Notes: a model not told the origin generated them from the sequence alone. Positions 33,595 to 43,877 are shown, counted from the first letter of the stretch. The stretch: DNA of 64,000 nucleotides from Neolewinella lacunae (GCF_014349155.1 NZ_JACSIT010000153.1:186001-250000); one strand, 5' to 3'. Numbers and translations: made by a program.

Positions 33595-35253
33595 ATGGCC
33601 AAAGTATATCAGACCCCCGGGGTGTACATTGAGGAAAGAAGTGCTTTCCCCAACTCCGCCGTTCCGGTCGCCACCGCCGTCCCAGCCTTCATTGGCTATA
33701 CGGAAAAGGCGACCCGGGACAAAAAATCCCTCCTCCTCAAGCCCACCAAGATCAGTTCCTTCGGGGAATACCTGCAATTCTTCGGTGGGGCTCCGGTACC
33801 CAAACTGGAGATTGGTGCTTCGACCGACCCGGCGGTGCCCTATGCCCTGACGATCAAAAAGGAAGGTTACTTCACGCTGCACAGCCAGATGAAGATGTTC
33901 TTCTCCAACGGGGGTACCGATTGCTACATCATCTCCGTGGGCGGCTACACGAAAGACGATGGGACGGCCAATGTGATTGACCTGGAGGTACTAAAGACCG
34001 GGATCTCCCCTCTGCTCAAGGAGCCCGAACCCACCATGCTCGTCATCCCGGAAGCTGCCACCTCTCCTGTGGATCCGGCCGACCAGGTCAACGCCGTCAA
34101 GGCCATTTACGGCGTCTACCAGGACATGACCAAGCACTGTGGAGTCGATATGCGCAGCCGTTTTGCGATCACCGACGTGTGGATGGACCGGGCCAAGTAC
34201 GATACGAAGGACTACGACATGCAGGCCGATATTGAGCTCTTCCGCGACGGCATTGGCTCCAACAACCTGCAGTGGGCGGCCAGCTACTTCCCCTGGCTGC
34301 ACACCAGCGCGGTTTCCCCCAACGATGTGGGCATCCTCAACATTGAGAACCGGGGAGATGCGGCCGACGTCCAGGAACTGGTTGATACGCTTTTCAATGA
34401 CAAAGGAGAAATCATCGACAAGGCGGCCTTCAAGACCAGTTTTGTGGATGGAGACCCCGCCACCTTACTCCAACTCCTCGATAAATCCTTGAACCGCGAC
34501 GTGCTGGACGGACTGGTGCGGGTCAAGGCGGCCAAGGACATCAAGACCAACCTGCTGGCCAAGGTGGCTACCCTGGACGTGAATGATTCCACGGCGGTCA
34601 ATGACCTTAACCAGGGGTTGCTGGCCGTAAGCCCCATGTTCAAGGCGGTAATGCGCGACCTGCGCAAGGAACTCAACCTGCTTCCACCGAGTGCGGCAAT
34701 GGCTGGAGTCTACTCCATGGTCGATAACACCGTCGGTGTGTTTCAGTCGCCGGCCAACATCAGTGTCGGCTCCGTGCTCAGCCCGGCAGTCAACATCAGC
34801 AGCGAGCAGCAGGAGAGCATGAACATCCCCATCAACGGCAAAGCCATCAACGCCATCCGCACCTTCCCCGGCAAGGGCGTTCTGGTGTGGGGAGCGCGTA
34901 CCCTGGATGGGAACAGCCAGGATTGGCGCTACATCAGTGTGCGCCGCACGGTGATTTTCATCGAACAATCCATCAAGTACGCCGCCGAGCCCTACGTGTT
35001 TGAGCCCAATACGGCCTCGACCTGGTCGAACATGAAAGCTCTGCTGGTCAACTTCCTCACCAACGTCTGGCAATCGGGTGCACTGGCGGGTGCAACCCCG
35101 GATGATGCCTTCAGCGTGGACGTGGGCCTGGGCAGTACGATGACGCCGGTCGACATCCTCGATGGCTACATGCGCATCAGCGTTAAACTGGCCGTCACGC
35201 GCCCGGCGGAATTCATCGTCATCACCTTCGAGCAAAAGATGCAACAGTCTTAG
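33595..35253 (+). CDS. Contractile tail sheath protein
   Basis: 552 residues of the phage tail sheath family. The N-terminus (TPGVYIEERSAFPNSAVPV) and the C-terminal domain (RTFPGKGVLVWGARTL, WRYISVRRTVIFIEQSIKYA) are characteristic. Contraction of this polymer drives the inner tube. It is the only sheath gene of the cluster, whereas Afp/PVC carry several. Confidence 0.95.
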   Translation: MAKVYQTPGVYIEERSAFPNSAVPVATAVPAFIGYTEKATRDKKSLLLKPTKISSFGEYLQFFGGAPVPKLEIGASTDPAVPYALTIKKEGYFTLHSQMKMFFSNGGTDCYIISVGGYTKDDGTANVIDLEVLKTGISPLLKEPEPTMLVIPEAATSPVDPADQVNAVKAIYGVYQDMTKHCGVDMRSRFAITDVWMDRAKYDTKDYDMQADIELFRDGIGSNNLQWAASYFPWLHTSAVSPNDVGILNIENRGDAADVQELVDTLFNDKGEIIDKAAFKTSFVDGDPATLLQLLDKSLNRDVLDGLVRVKAAKDIKTNLLAKVATLDVNDSTAVNDLNQGLLAVSPMFKAVMRDLRKELNLLPPSAAMAGVYSMVDNTVGVFQSPANISVGSVLSPAVNISSEQQESMNIPINGKAINAIRTFPGKGVLVWGARTLDGNSQDWRYISVRRTVIFIEQSIKYAAEPYVFEPNTASTWSNMKALLVNFLTNVWQSGALAGATPDDAFSVDVGLGSTMTPVDILDGYMRISVKLAVTRPAEFIVITFEQKMQQS

Positions 35254-35292
35254 CCCACCATAATTCGTAACAAAACTTAACCTAAGCATACC

Positions 35293-35745
35293 ATGGCTGG
35301 AGAAAAGCAAGAAAGCCCGTGGCCCGTACCGAAGTTCCACTTCAAAGCCACCATCGGTTCTAAAGGAGAAATCGCCTTCCAGGAGGTTTCTGGCCTGGAT
35401 ACCGAGTACGACATCATTGAATACCGGGCAGGCAATAGCCTCGACTTCTCGACGGTGAAAATGCCGGGGCTGAAAAAAGCCTCCGACATTACCCTGAAGA
35501 AAGGCATGTTCAAGAGCGACTCTTCCCTGTTCACCTACTTCAACGAAGTGAAGATGAACACCATCGCCCGGGAGACCGTCACGATCCAATTGCTGGACGA
35601 GGAACACAACCCGATGTTCACGTGGACGCTCAAGAACGCCTTCCCGATGAAGGTTTCCGGAACGGACATGAACGCCCAGAACAGCGAGGTAGCGGTAGAG
35701 GAAATTGTATTGGCGCACGAAGGCTTAAGCTTCGAGGCGGCTTAA
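35293..35745 (+). CDS. Inner tube protein (Pvc1/gp19-like)
   Basis: 150 residues with the tube signature FQEVSGLDTEYDIIEYRAG and the middle KKASDITLKKGMFKSDSSLF. It polymerises to the Hcp-like hollow tube. The start at 35293 follows the sheath stop by 39 bp. As the main tube subunit it should be highly translated; a hairpin lies just after it. Confidence 0.93.
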   Translation: MAGEKQESPWPVPKFHFKATIGSKGEIAFQEVSGLDTEYDIIEYRAGNSLDFSTVKMPGLKKASDITLKKGMFKSDSSLFTYFNEVKMNTIARETVTIQLLDEEHNPMFTWTLKNAFPMKVSGTDMNAQNSEVAVEEIVLAHEGLSFEAA

Positions 35746-35756
35746 AAGATGGCAGC

Positions 35757-35794
35757 GGCCGGTAGTTTACCTAAGCAGGACTAGACTACCGGCC
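35757..35794 (+). other. Intercistronic hairpin between the two tube genes
   Basis: 10-bp perfect stem GGCCGGTAGT (35757-35766) / ACTACCGGCC (35785-35794), 18-nt loop, no T run. It could protect the upstream tube mRNA from 3' decay or mark a processing site and so set a higher level of the first tube protein. Confidence 0.5.
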
Positions 35795-35812
35795 GGGCCT
35801 CAACCGAACGAT

Positions 35813-36316
35813 ATGCAAGCATACACGCCGCCCGTTGGTTTCAGTTTCAGTGTGCAAATTCTGGGTGCCGGGGATACGCCTTTTCCTCCCGTAGACGCGG
35901 CCTTCCAGGAGGTCTCGGGGCTGAACGTCACGCTGGCAACCGAAACGATCCGTGAAGGCGGAGAAAACCGCTTCGTCCACCGCGTACCGAGCACGACGAA
36001 CTACGAAAACCTGGTCTTGAAACGCGGGCTGATGGTGCGTTCCTCTTCTCTCTCCGCCTGGTGTACCAAGGTATTGAGCGGAGGGCTGAACACCCGGATT
36101 GAGCCCAAAACCATTAAGGTCTCCCTGCTGGACGCTAACCAGGAAAGCGGGGAGCCACTGATGAGTTGGAAATTCGTTAATGCCTACCCCATTCGCTGGG
36201 AAGTTGGCGCGCTCAATGCCGGGCAAAGCAGCATTGTCGTGGAAAGCATCGCCTTTGCCTTCAGCTATTTTGAAACGATCAACGAACCCGCCGCACGGCA
36301 GTATCCCCTCTCCTGA
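35813..36316 (+). CDS. Second tube protein / tube initiator (Pvc5-like)
   Basis: 167 residues of the same fold as the upstream tube protein (DAAFQEVSGLNVTLATETI, LKRGLMVRSSSLSAWC). In PVC-like particles such a second tube paralogue forms the first ring at the baseplate. The C-terminus ends ARQYPLS. Confidence 0.88.
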   Translation: MQAYTPPVGFSFSVQILGAGDTPFPPVDAAFQEVSGLNVTLATETIREGGENRFVHRVPSTTNYENLVLKRGLMVRSSSLSAWCTKVLSGGLNTRIEPKTIKVSLLDANQESGEPLMSWKFVNAYPIRWEVGALNAGQSSIVVESIAFAFSYFETINEPAARQYPLS

Positions 36317-36336
36317 CCTTTTCAAGAAACCAAGCT

Positions 36337-36570
36337 ATGCCCATTGAAATACGGGAATTGGTCATTGAGGCCAGCCTGGCCCGGGCGGAAGACCAGGGCG
36401 AGGATTCCACCAAAATGCTGACGGAGGAAGACCGGGAAGAACTCAAGGAAGAGATTCTGCAGAGCCTGCAAAACGTGGATGACTTGTTGCCCCCGGCAGC
36501 GCGGCAGGCCTTGCTGGAAGAACTACTGCACGAGGTAAGAAAACTGCTGGCAGAGGAGCGCCGGCGGTAA
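36337..36570 (+). CDS. Small eCIS protein, DUF5908 family
   Basis: 77 residues starting MPIEIRELVIEASLA, the family's typical opening, followed by an acidic helix region and a Lys/Arg/Glu-rich end. Found in many eCIS operons in the Pvc6 position; function unknown. No signal peptide or membrane segment. Confidence 0.85.
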   Translation: MPIEIRELVIEASLARAEDQGEDSTKMLTEEDREELKEEILQSLQNVDDLLPPAARQALLEELLHEVRKLLAEERRR

Positions 36571-36658
36571 GGAAAGCGTATCCTTTTTTCCGGGCACCTG
36601 AGCCAGCGTATCTGCCCCAGGGCCCTGCATTTAACCACTTAAAAAATCACCAGCGTTT

Positions 36659-37360
36659 ATGGCACAGGCATCTCCTAAGGCGGACCGTAAGCTCCGAATC
36701 TGGGCCTACGCCGACAAGAATTTTTCCCAATTGGTGCCAGGGGTGAAAAACCCACTGGAGGTAAGCATTAACCCCAGCGGCTACAAACGCACCTTCAAGC
36801 CCCTCAAAGCGGGCAAGCCGGCCATCACGCTGGCCAACGGTGAAATTGCCGACATCAAGATTGTGGACCCGCCACCCGAAATTTTCCAGGTGGAACTCTG
36901 GTTTGATGCCACCGGGGCCGTCCCTGGAACGGGAGAAGTGACCGATGACATCGAGCTCTTGAAGAAGCACGCTCTGCTGTACAATGGAGACATCCACTCG
37001 ACGAACTTCGTCAAGCTGGAATGGGGGGGAACCGGGGGCCTGCTCTTTAAAGGGCAGCTGCAGTCGCTGAACGTTGACTACAGTCTCTTCGACCGCAAGG
37101 GAAAGCCGTTGCGGGCCAAAGCGCTGGCCACCTTCGTGGAATTTATTGACGCGAAGACCCGGGAAAGCCTGAAAAAGAAAAACTCTCCGGACCTGACGCA
37201 CGTCCGCACCGTCGGCGCGGGCGACACCCTCCCCCTGATGTGCTACCGCATATACGGAGACTCGGCGTACTACGTCCAGGTAGCTGCGGCCAACCAACTG
37301 GCGAGCGTGCTGGACCTGCGCCCAGGCCAACGCATCGTATTCCCTCCGATCAACAATTGA
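36659..37360 (+). CDS. LysM-containing tube-baseplate adaptor (Pvc7-like)
   Basis: 233 residues. The body begins RKLRIWAYADKNFSQLVPGV and the C-terminal 50 residues are a LysM module (VGAGDTLPLMCYRIYGD, ANQLASVLDLRPGQRIVFP). In PVC-type particles this protein joins the spike to the tube. The 88-bp gap upstream holds no gene. Confidence 0.9.
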   Translation: MAQASPKADRKLRIWAYADKNFSQLVPGVKNPLEVSINPSGYKRTFKPLKAGKPAITLANGEIADIKIVDPPPEIFQVELWFDATGAVPGTGEVTDDIELLKKHALLYNGDIHSTNFVKLEWGGTGGLLFKGQLQSLNVDYSLFDRKGKPLRAKALATFVEFIDAKTRESLKKKNSPDLTHVRTVGAGDTLPLMCYRIYGDSAYYVQVAAANQLASVLDLRPGQRIVFPPINN

Positions 37361-37367
37361 CTTGCCC

Positions 37368-39143
37368 ATGCCTACTACGCCCATCACTGCTGAAATGGAT
37401 TACGTTTCTTTCAGCATCAGCATCGACGGAACGCCCCTATCCGATACGTACGACGTGCTCAGTCTTGAGGTGGAGCGGGCGGTGAACCGCATTGCGAAGG
37501 CCAGCTTTTCCTTGCTGCTGCCCGTGGGACAGGGGAACAACCAGGATTTTGCCGCCAGTGAGGCGAGCACCCTACTGCCCGGTGGTGCGGTGGAGATAAA
37601 ACTGGGATACAACTCCAAAGAGCAGACCGTATTCAAGGGCCTCATCCTGCGCCACGGCATCCGCACGGCGGCGGGACAACGGCCGGTGCTGGACATCACC
37701 TGCCAGGACGAGGCCATCAAACTGAGCCTGGGTAATCGCATCCGGACTTTTGCGGAAAAGACGGACAGCGACATCATTGCCAGCGTAGTGGGCGAAGCGG
37801 GGCTGGCCAAAGACATAGCGGCCACCACTTATCAGCATCCGATGTTCATCCAGCCCCAGGCCAATGACTGGGACTTTATCGTCAGCCGGGCCGAAGCCAA
37901 CGGCATGATCGTGTATACGAACGATGGCAAGCTGATGGTCCAAAAACCAACGGCCAGCGACTCCCTGGGTTTTGAGGTGGATTACGAGCGCCACGTGCTG
38001 GCCTTTGATGCGGAGCTGGACGCCAGCTTTCAATTGCCTTCCGTTCAGGCGAGTGGTTGGAATTTTGCCAGCCGGCAATTTGCGGCGGGCAATAGCCAGG
38101 AGCCCACCGTCAATGCCCAGGGAAACGTCACGGGCAGCAGCATGGCGGACGTAGTCGGGGCCAGTGATGTAAACCTCCAGGTTACGGGTCCGGTGGCCGC
38201 CGAAGAACTCACCAGCCTCGCCCAGGCTACCCTGCTGCGCTCCCGGCTTTCGTTGCTGCGCGGGCAAGTCACTTTTTTCGGCAGCGCCATCCCGCAGCTT
38301 AATAAGCTCATCACGCTCCAGAATTTTGGTGCCCGCTTCAACGGCGAGGCATTGGTCACGCGGGTAAAGCACACGGTACGGGAGGGCAACTGGCGGACGG
38401 AAGTAGGCTTTGGGCTTTCTTCCGAGAGCTACCAGGAAAAACGGGGGCGGGGCAATTCTTCCACTCCGGTGATAAGCGGCCTGCAGAACGGCGTGGTCAA
38501 AAAAATTGATGAGGACCCCGACGGCGAATCGCGCATCCAGATTGAGGTTCCGGTGATGGCCGCCACCCTCTGGGCGAGGATGGGGACTTTCTACGCTACT
38601 TCAGGACAGGGAACCTTCTTTATGCCGGAGGTGGACGACGAGGTGATTGTCGGGTTCCTCAACGACGACCCGCGCTACGCTGTGGTGCTGGGCAGCATCT
38701 ACAGCAGCAAAAACGCGCCCGCCTACACGGCCGATGCCGACAACAGTACCAAAGCCTTCACGACCAAAAGCCAGTTGAAGATGGAATTCAATGACCAGGA
38801 TAAGGTCCTGACCCTGCTCACACCCGGCGGCAACCAGTGCGTTTTTTCGGACAAGGACAAATCGGTAGTGCTCACTGACCAGAACGGCAACACGGTGACG
38901 ATGGATAGTGGCGGCATTACCCTGAAAAGCGCTAAAGACATCACCCTCGAAGCAACCGGCAACATCGTCATGAAAGCCACCCAGGGAATTACGGCTACGG
39001 CCAGCGGCGGGGACGTGGCGCTGAAGGGCCTTAACGTCAATGCCAACGGCAACATTGGGGTAACGGTGAAGGGGGGGGCCACGGCCGAACTCAGCGCCGC
39101 AGGCAATACCACGGTAAAGGGGGCAATGGTGATGATCAACTGA
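37368..39143 (+). CDS. VgrG/gp5-gp27-like spike protein (Pvc8-like)
   Basis: 591 residues from ATG 37368; a TTG six bases upstream is an alternative. The N-terminal gp27-like part runs to about 370, then an OB-fold (KKIDEDPDGESRIQIEVPVM to YAVVLGSIYS), then a repetitive beta-helix spike with NIVMKATQGITATASGG. It is the central puncturing spike. The PAAR tip gene follows after 109 bp containing one 18-bp motif. Confidence 0.93.
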   Translation: MPTTPITAEMDYVSFSISIDGTPLSDTYDVLSLEVERAVNRIAKASFSLLLPVGQGNNQDFAASEASTLLPGGAVEIKLGYNSKEQTVFKGLILRHGIRTAAGQRPVLDITCQDEAIKLSLGNRIRTFAEKTDSDIIASVVGEAGLAKDIAATTYQHPMFIQPQANDWDFIVSRAEANGMIVYTNDGKLMVQKPTASDSLGFEVDYERHVLAFDAELDASFQLPSVQASGWNFASRQFAAGNSQEPTVNAQGNVTGSSMADVVGASDVNLQVTGPVAAEELTSLAQATLLRSRLSLLRGQVTFFGSAIPQLNKLITLQNFGARFNGEALVTRVKHTVREGNWRTEVGFGLSSESYQEKRGRGNSSTPVISGLQNGVVKKIDEDPDGESRIQIEVPVMAATLWARMGTFYATSGQGTFFMPEVDDEVIVGFLNDDPRYAVVLGSIYSSKNAPAYTADADNSTKAFTTKSQLKMEFNDQDKVLTLLTPGGNQCVFSDKDKSVVLTDQNGNTVTMDSGGITLKSAKDITLEATGNIVMKATQGITATASGGDVALKGLNVNANGNIGVTVKGGATAELSAAGNTTVKGAMVMIN

Positions 39144-39202
39144 TGACCGGGTTCAGGCCAGCCGGATTGGGCGGACTTTCCTTGCGCTTTCAACTGTTCC
39201 CT

Positions 39203-39220
39203 GCACCTGCGTCCGCGCCC
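39203..39220 (+). repeat. Dispersed 18-bp motif, copy 6
   Basis: Variant GCACCTGCGTCCGCGCCC between the spike and PAAR genes. Confidence 0.78.
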
Positions 39221-39252
39221 AATTCCTCACTTCTGAAAACAAAAACAAAACT

Positions 39253-39552
39253 ATGCCACCAGCTGCCCGCCTGACCGATATGCACACCTGCCCGATGGTG
39301 ACCCCGGGCTTGCCACCGATTCCGCACGTGGGCGGGCCAGTGGTTGGCCCCGGCATCCCGAATGTTTTGATTGGTGGATTGCCCGCTGCAACGCTGGGTG
39401 ATATGTGCGTGTGCGTGGGCCCGCCGGATTCGATCGTGAAAGGATCGGCCACCGTCATGATCAGCGGCAAACCCGCCGCGCGCATGGGCGACACCACTGC
39501 CCACGGAGGTACCATCGTGCTGGGCCTGCCCACGGTAATGATTGGCGGATAA
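39253..39552 (+). CDS. PAAR-repeat spike tip (Pvc10-like)
   Basis: 99 residues, PAAR type: MPPAARLTDMHTCP, GPGIPNVLIGGLPAATLGD, GSATVMISGKPAARMGD. His and Cys residues are placed to bind the tip metal ion. No C-terminal effector extension is present. Confidence 0.95.
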   Translation: MPPAARLTDMHTCPMVTPGLPPIPHVGGPVVGPGIPNVLIGGLPAATLGDMCVCVGPPDSIVKGSATVMISGKPAARMGDTTAHGGTIVLGLPTVMIGG

Positions 39553-39562
39553 AACAGGAGCA

Positions 39563-39988
39563 ATGGACAGTACGACACTAAAATCATTCCTCGGAACGGG
39601 GTGGAGTTTCCCCCCGGCCTTCCAGCTGACCACAGGTGCAGTACAGATGGTGTCGGAAGAAGACGACATCCGGCAAAGCCTGTTCCTGCTCTTTTCCACC
39701 ACCCCGGGGGAGCGGCTGATGCGCCCCGGGTACGGCTGCGACCTGCAAATGCTGGTTTTTGAGCGGCTCAATGCCTCTACCGAAAGCCAGATCGCTGACC
39801 TCATCCGGATGTCCATTCTGCACTATGAACCGCGGATTACGGTGGAAGAGGTGCACGTCACCCTGAGCGATGCGCTGCAAGGCAGAATCGACATTGCCGT
39901 CTTCTACACCATCCGCCTGACGAACTCACGGGACAACATCGTTTACCCCTTCTACTTTCGGGAAGGCACCAACGTGCACAACATGTAA
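39563..39988 (+). CDS. Baseplate wedge protein, gp25/GPW family (Pvc9-like)
   Basis: 141 residues from ATG 39563, preceded by the strong AGGAG ribosome-binding site. Family marks: FLLFSTTPGERLMRPGYGCDL and FYTIRLTNSRDNIVYPFYF. It joins the wedge to the sheath. The following gene starts 11 bp after the stop. Confidence 0.92.
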   Translation: MDSTTLKSFLGTGWSFPPAFQLTTGAVQMVSEEDDIRQSLFLLFSTTPGERLMRPGYGCDLQMLVFERLNASTESQIADLIRMSILHYEPRITVEEVHVTLSDALQGRIDIAVFYTIRLTNSRDNIVYPFYFREGTNVHNM

Positions 39989-39999
39989 AAGCGGGGAAG

Positions 40000-42900
40000 A
40001 TGACCAGGGAAAAAGCAAGTCCGCTAGCCAACCACCACGGCACCGCCCGCCACGAACGGCAATCCGGAGCGCTGGAGCCTACCTACGTGCGGGCGGATGA
40101 GCGGACGCTCCCCGAACTGCTGGCCTACGCTTATGCTTACGCCAAGCACGTGCGCTTTTTTGCCGAAGATGGCCTCGATGCCGACCCCGCCACGGGGCAG
40201 CCCTACGACTGGCGGGCCTTTTTTGAAGGCGACGAATCGGTCTTTTTGGCCACGGTGCTCACCACCGACCTGCACGAGGCCGATGAAGAACTGCAGACTG
40301 CGTTTTTGAACATCCACCAGCTGAAGGACCACGAGCAGCAGGCGAACAACTTTACCCAGCTGATCGAAAAGCTCCTGCAGGTCACCCAGGTGCTGCACGG
40401 GTGGCAGACCAAAGCACGGAAGCTGCGCGACTGGAACGAGGAGCACCGTTTTGAGCGGGAGATCAACCGGGCCTTGCAGGGCGACCTGGGCTTGCAATAC
40501 CACGGCTTTTACTACATCCTGAAGACCCTGGTTCGGGAAAACACTTTCCCTGCCCCCGCGCAGCGGACGTGGCAAGAAGTGCTGGACAGTCTCCCTCGGC
40601 CCCGGGAGCGCGGCAAGGACGAGCGATTTTTGCACTGGGTAGAGCCCGGGGAGGTAACCTTAGCCGACTGGCTGGCCTTTGCCGGCATCCGGCTGCAGGA
40701 ATACTACCGCAAACTGTACTTTACCTTGGCTTACCTGTTGGAACTGAGCCAGGAGTTGTTTGAGCAGTCCGTCCACTACCGCAACGACCACTCGCCTCAG
40801 ATGGGTTTGTTCATCGCTTTCCTGCGCTTGTTCGGGGCAACGCAAGAGGAGCTCAACACCCTGACGGGCCGGCACCTGGATTACTACTACCACGACGTTC
40901 TGGGGCGGGAGCCCAACCCCGGGCAGCCCGACCAGGCCATCGTCAGTTTCCAATCGACGCCCGGCCAGCGCGACATTTTCCTGGAGCGCGGAGCCCTGCT
41001 GCTGGCCGGCACCGACCCCAACGGCCAGGCTGCGTACTACCGTACGGAAGATGACCTTGACATTTCGGCAACGGGTGTGGCGGCGCTCAAGACCCTCTTC
41101 GTCAGTAAAAACCCTATCGTAGCAACGGGCAGCACCTACCGGCTCGTTACCGCCGTGTACGCTGCGCCGGTGGCCGACTCCGCCGACGGGCGCGGGGAGC
41201 CTTTCACCGGTGCCGATGCGACCTGGCCGGTTCTGGGCGAAGACCAATTCGACTTTGGGGCCCAAGACCGCCGGATGCCGGCCTCCGTGCTGGGTTTCGC
41301 CCTGGCGGCGAGTGTACTCCTGCTGGGAGAAGGGGACCGAAAAGTGAACATTGACCTCTGTTTCACAGCGGAGTCTTTCACCAACCTGGTGGACCTGCTG
41401 GACGACATAGCCGAGAACACCGGGCCGGGCAGCAGCCGCAGCGATGTATTCCGCAGGGTATTCGGGCGGCCCTTTCATTTGCTGGTGACGGGTGAAAAAG
41501 GCTGGACGGAGATTACAAAATACCGCTTGCTGCCGCTGGAAGAGGGGCAGACCATGCTACGGCTCGAATTTCAACTGGACCCTGCCGCCCCGGCTATTCG
41601 TCCGCTCGACCCCGCAGTACACGGCAGCGACTTCAACACGGCCTGGCCCGTGCTGAAAATAACGCTGAGCGATCAGGAAGCCAGCTACGCTTATTCTTTT
41701 CTCCGCGACCTGGAGTTAGAGCGCATTGACCTGGACGTAAAAGTGACGGGACTAAAAACGGTGACGGTACAGAACGACCAGGGATTGGTCGACAGTTCCG
41801 GCCCCTTCCTCCCCTTTGGCCCCTTTCCCCGGCCTAAGGCTTATTTCCTCTTTGGCCACGCGGAACTGTTCAACAAGCAACTGACGGATATGGAGTTGCA
41901 GCTTGATTGGGCGCACCTGCCCGACGGGGCCGAGGGATTCAGCGGCCACTACCGGGGCTACGATGAAGTGGTGACGAATGATTCCTTCACCTTCAGCCTG
42001 AGCGCGCTTACCGACTACGCTTTCCAGCCCATGCGGGAGGCTGAGCAGGACGTATACCCCATGTTCGAGAGCAACTTCGTGGAGCAGCCGCCGCTCCGTA
42101 CCCGCCGGATCCTGACGGTTGACGCGGTGGCCCTGAAGCGACTGCGCTACGTGCCGCTGTACACGCTGGGGGCTTTGGATCCGTATACCAACGGGAGCCG
42201 GACGGGCTACTTCAAATTGCAGCTCCGCAGCCCGGCCATGGCCTTTGGGCACGCCCGCTACCCCACCCTGTTTGCCCGGCGGATGGCGGAGGGTGCCCGC
42301 CGGCCCTTCAGCCTGTTCGGGGGGGCGGAGGATGCGCCGCTGGACTTACCCAACGAGCCTTACACGCCCGTCATCAGCGCCTTGAGCATCAATTACCGCG
42401 CCAGCACCTCGCTCCGGCTTGCCCGCCTGGAGCAGGGCAGCAACGATGCTGCGGCCGATAACCGGCTCTTCCGGCTGCATCCTTTTGGCACCGAGAAGGT
42501 ATTTGCCGGGGGCTTGCTGGAATCGCCGTACCTCCTGCCGCGCTTCGATGAAGACGGCTATCTCTACATCGGGCTGCGGGATTTGCCCGCCCCGCGGATG
42601 CTTTCCCTCTTCTTTGATTTGCAGGACAGCAAAAAGAAACTGAGCCGGCAGCCCACAGTGGTGCAGTGGCACTACCTGGCTCGGGATGGCTGGCAGCCCT
42701 TTGCGGCCAATCAGATCCTTTCCGACACCACCGTTGACCTCTCTACCCGGGGCATCGTCCGCTTCGATTGTCCGGCGGAAATGAGCAAAGGACGGGGCTT
42801 GCTCGACCATGGCCTATACTGGATCCGCGCCTCGGCGTCAGGGAGTTTGAGTACCATGGGACGCTGCCGGCGCATCATTCCCCACGCCGTGGTGGCCAGC

Positions 42901-43866
42901 TGGGTGGATGGGGGCGACGCCACCCACCTCATCATTCCCCCCAGCGAGCGGCCACCGATTACGGAACTGCTGGCACCCCCTCCCGGGATCGGCCCCGTCT
43001 ACCAGGCTACGGGATTCACCAAGGGCCTGCCCCGCGAGACGGAAGCAGCCTTTCGGGTGCGGGCAAGCGAACGGCTGCGCCACAAGGGGCGGGCGGTGAG
43101 TGCCTGGGACATTGAGCGCCTGGTGCTGGAAAAATTTCCCGATATCCACCAGGTAAAGTGCATCAGCGCCCACGGCAACGAGACTCTGCTCCAGCGGGGT
43201 GAGGTAAGGGTGGTCGTCATCCCCGCCATTGTCGATCAGGACCCGCGGCCTATGGTCGGCTACCACGCGCTGCGCGATATCGAGCAATACCTCCGCTCGG
43301 TGGCTGGTGCCTTTGCCCAGATCCGGGTGACGAACCCCACATACGAGCAGTTGAAGGTCAGCTGCCAGGTCCGGCTCACCCCCGCCAGCCAGGCCTACCG
43401 CGGGCGGGTGCTGCGCGAATTGCACGACCGGATCACCGCCTTCGTTTGTCCCTGGCTCCAGCAGGGGGTGGTCAAATTGGGTGGAACGGTCAGCAAAACC
43501 GATATCCTGGCCGTGCTAAATGCCCACCCCGCCGTGCAGTTTGTTACGGGGTTTGCCTTGGTTCAGCTATTTGAGTCCGCTGAGGATTACTACGCCCTGC
43601 GGGATACGGCCCGGCCCACGGCAGACACTGAGCTGATTACCGCCAGCCGCCCCTGGAGTGTGCTCATTCCCGTCCCGGAGCACCAGATTGAACTACTCAG
43701 CGCCGATGCTTATGCCTTTGCCACCGTCACGGCCCTGGACGAAATGCGGGTGGAAGGCGACTTCATCATTACTTCCGACGACCCGGAGCCATTTTCCTTT
43801 GACGCGGGCAGTGCCGCGCCGCCGGGCGAACGTTTTGCGCTGCCCCTTACCTGGCTACAACCATAA
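40000..43866 (+). CDS. Large baseplate protein, gpJ-like (Pvc11-like)
   Basis: 1288 residues. The C-terminal third has the baseplate J-like pattern (ETEAAFRVRASERLRHKGR, AVSAWDIERLVLEKFPDIH, VSKTDILAVLNAHPAVQFV). The N-terminal part is rich in aromatic and acidic residues. It would form the baseplate wedge with the protein at 44700. Preceded by a GGGGA-type ribosome-binding site. Confidence 0.9.
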   Translation: MTREKASPLANHHGTARHERQSGALEPTYVRADERTLPELLAYAYAYAKHVRFFAEDGLDADPATGQPYDWRAFFEGDESVFLATVLTTDLHEADEELQTAFLNIHQLKDHEQQANNFTQLIEKLLQVTQVLHGWQTKARKLRDWNEEHRFEREINRALQGDLGLQYHGFYYILKTLVRENTFPAPAQRTWQEVLDSLPRPRERGKDERFLHWVEPGEVTLADWLAFAGIRLQEYYRKLYFTLAYLLELSQELFEQSVHYRNDHSPQMGLFIAFLRLFGATQEELNTLTGRHLDYYYHDVLGREPNPGQPDQAIVSFQSTPGQRDIFLERGALLLAGTDPNGQAAYYRTEDDLDISATGVAALKTLFVSKNPIVATGSTYRLVTAVYAAPVADSADGRGEPFTGADATWPVLGEDQFDFGAQDRRMPASVLGFALAASVLLLGEGDRKVNIDLCFTAESFTNLVDLLDDIAENTGPGSSRSDVFRRVFGRPFHLLVTGEKGWTEITKYRLLPLEEGQTMLRLEFQLDPAAPAIRPLDPAVHGSDFNTAWPVLKITLSDQEASYAYSFLRDLELERIDLDVKVTGLKTVTVQNDQGLVDSSGPFLPFGPFPRPKAYFLFGHAELFNKQLTDMELQLDWAHLPDGAEGFSGHYRGYDEVVTNDSFTFSLSALTDYAFQPMREAEQDVYPMFESNFVEQPPLRTRRILTVDAVALKRLRYVPLYTLGALDPYTNGSRTGYFKLQLRSPAMAFGHARYPTLFARRMAEGARRPFSLFGGAEDAPLDLPNEPYTPVISALSINYRASTSLRLARLEQGSNDAAADNRLFRLHPFGTEKVFAGGLLESPYLLPRFDEDGYLYIGLRDLPAPRMLSLFFDLQDSKKKLSRQPTVVQWHYLARDGWQPFAANQILSDTTVDLSTRGIVRFDCPAEMSKGRGLLDHGLYWIRASASGSLSTMGRCRRIIPHAVVASWVDGGDATHLIIPPSERPPITELLAPPPGIGPVYQATGFTKGLPRETEAAFRVRASERLRHKGRAVSAWDIERLVLEKFPDIHQVKCISAHGNETLLQRGEVRVVVIPAIVDQDPRPMVGYHALRDIEQYLRSVAGAFAQIRVTNPTYEQLKVSCQVRLTPASQAYRGRVLRELHDRITAFVCPWLQQGVVKLGGTVSKTDILAVLNAHPAVQFVTGFALVQLFESAEDYYALRDTARPTADTELITASRPWSVLIPVPEHQIELLSADAYAFATVTALDEMRVEGDFIITSDDPEPFSFDAGSAAPPGERFALPLTWLQP

Positions 43867-43877
43867 ATCGCCCCACC

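Noticed and set aside
34465-35718. 417-codon minus-strand frame over sheath and tube genes
   Set aside because: Crosses two well-supported structural genes; shadow.
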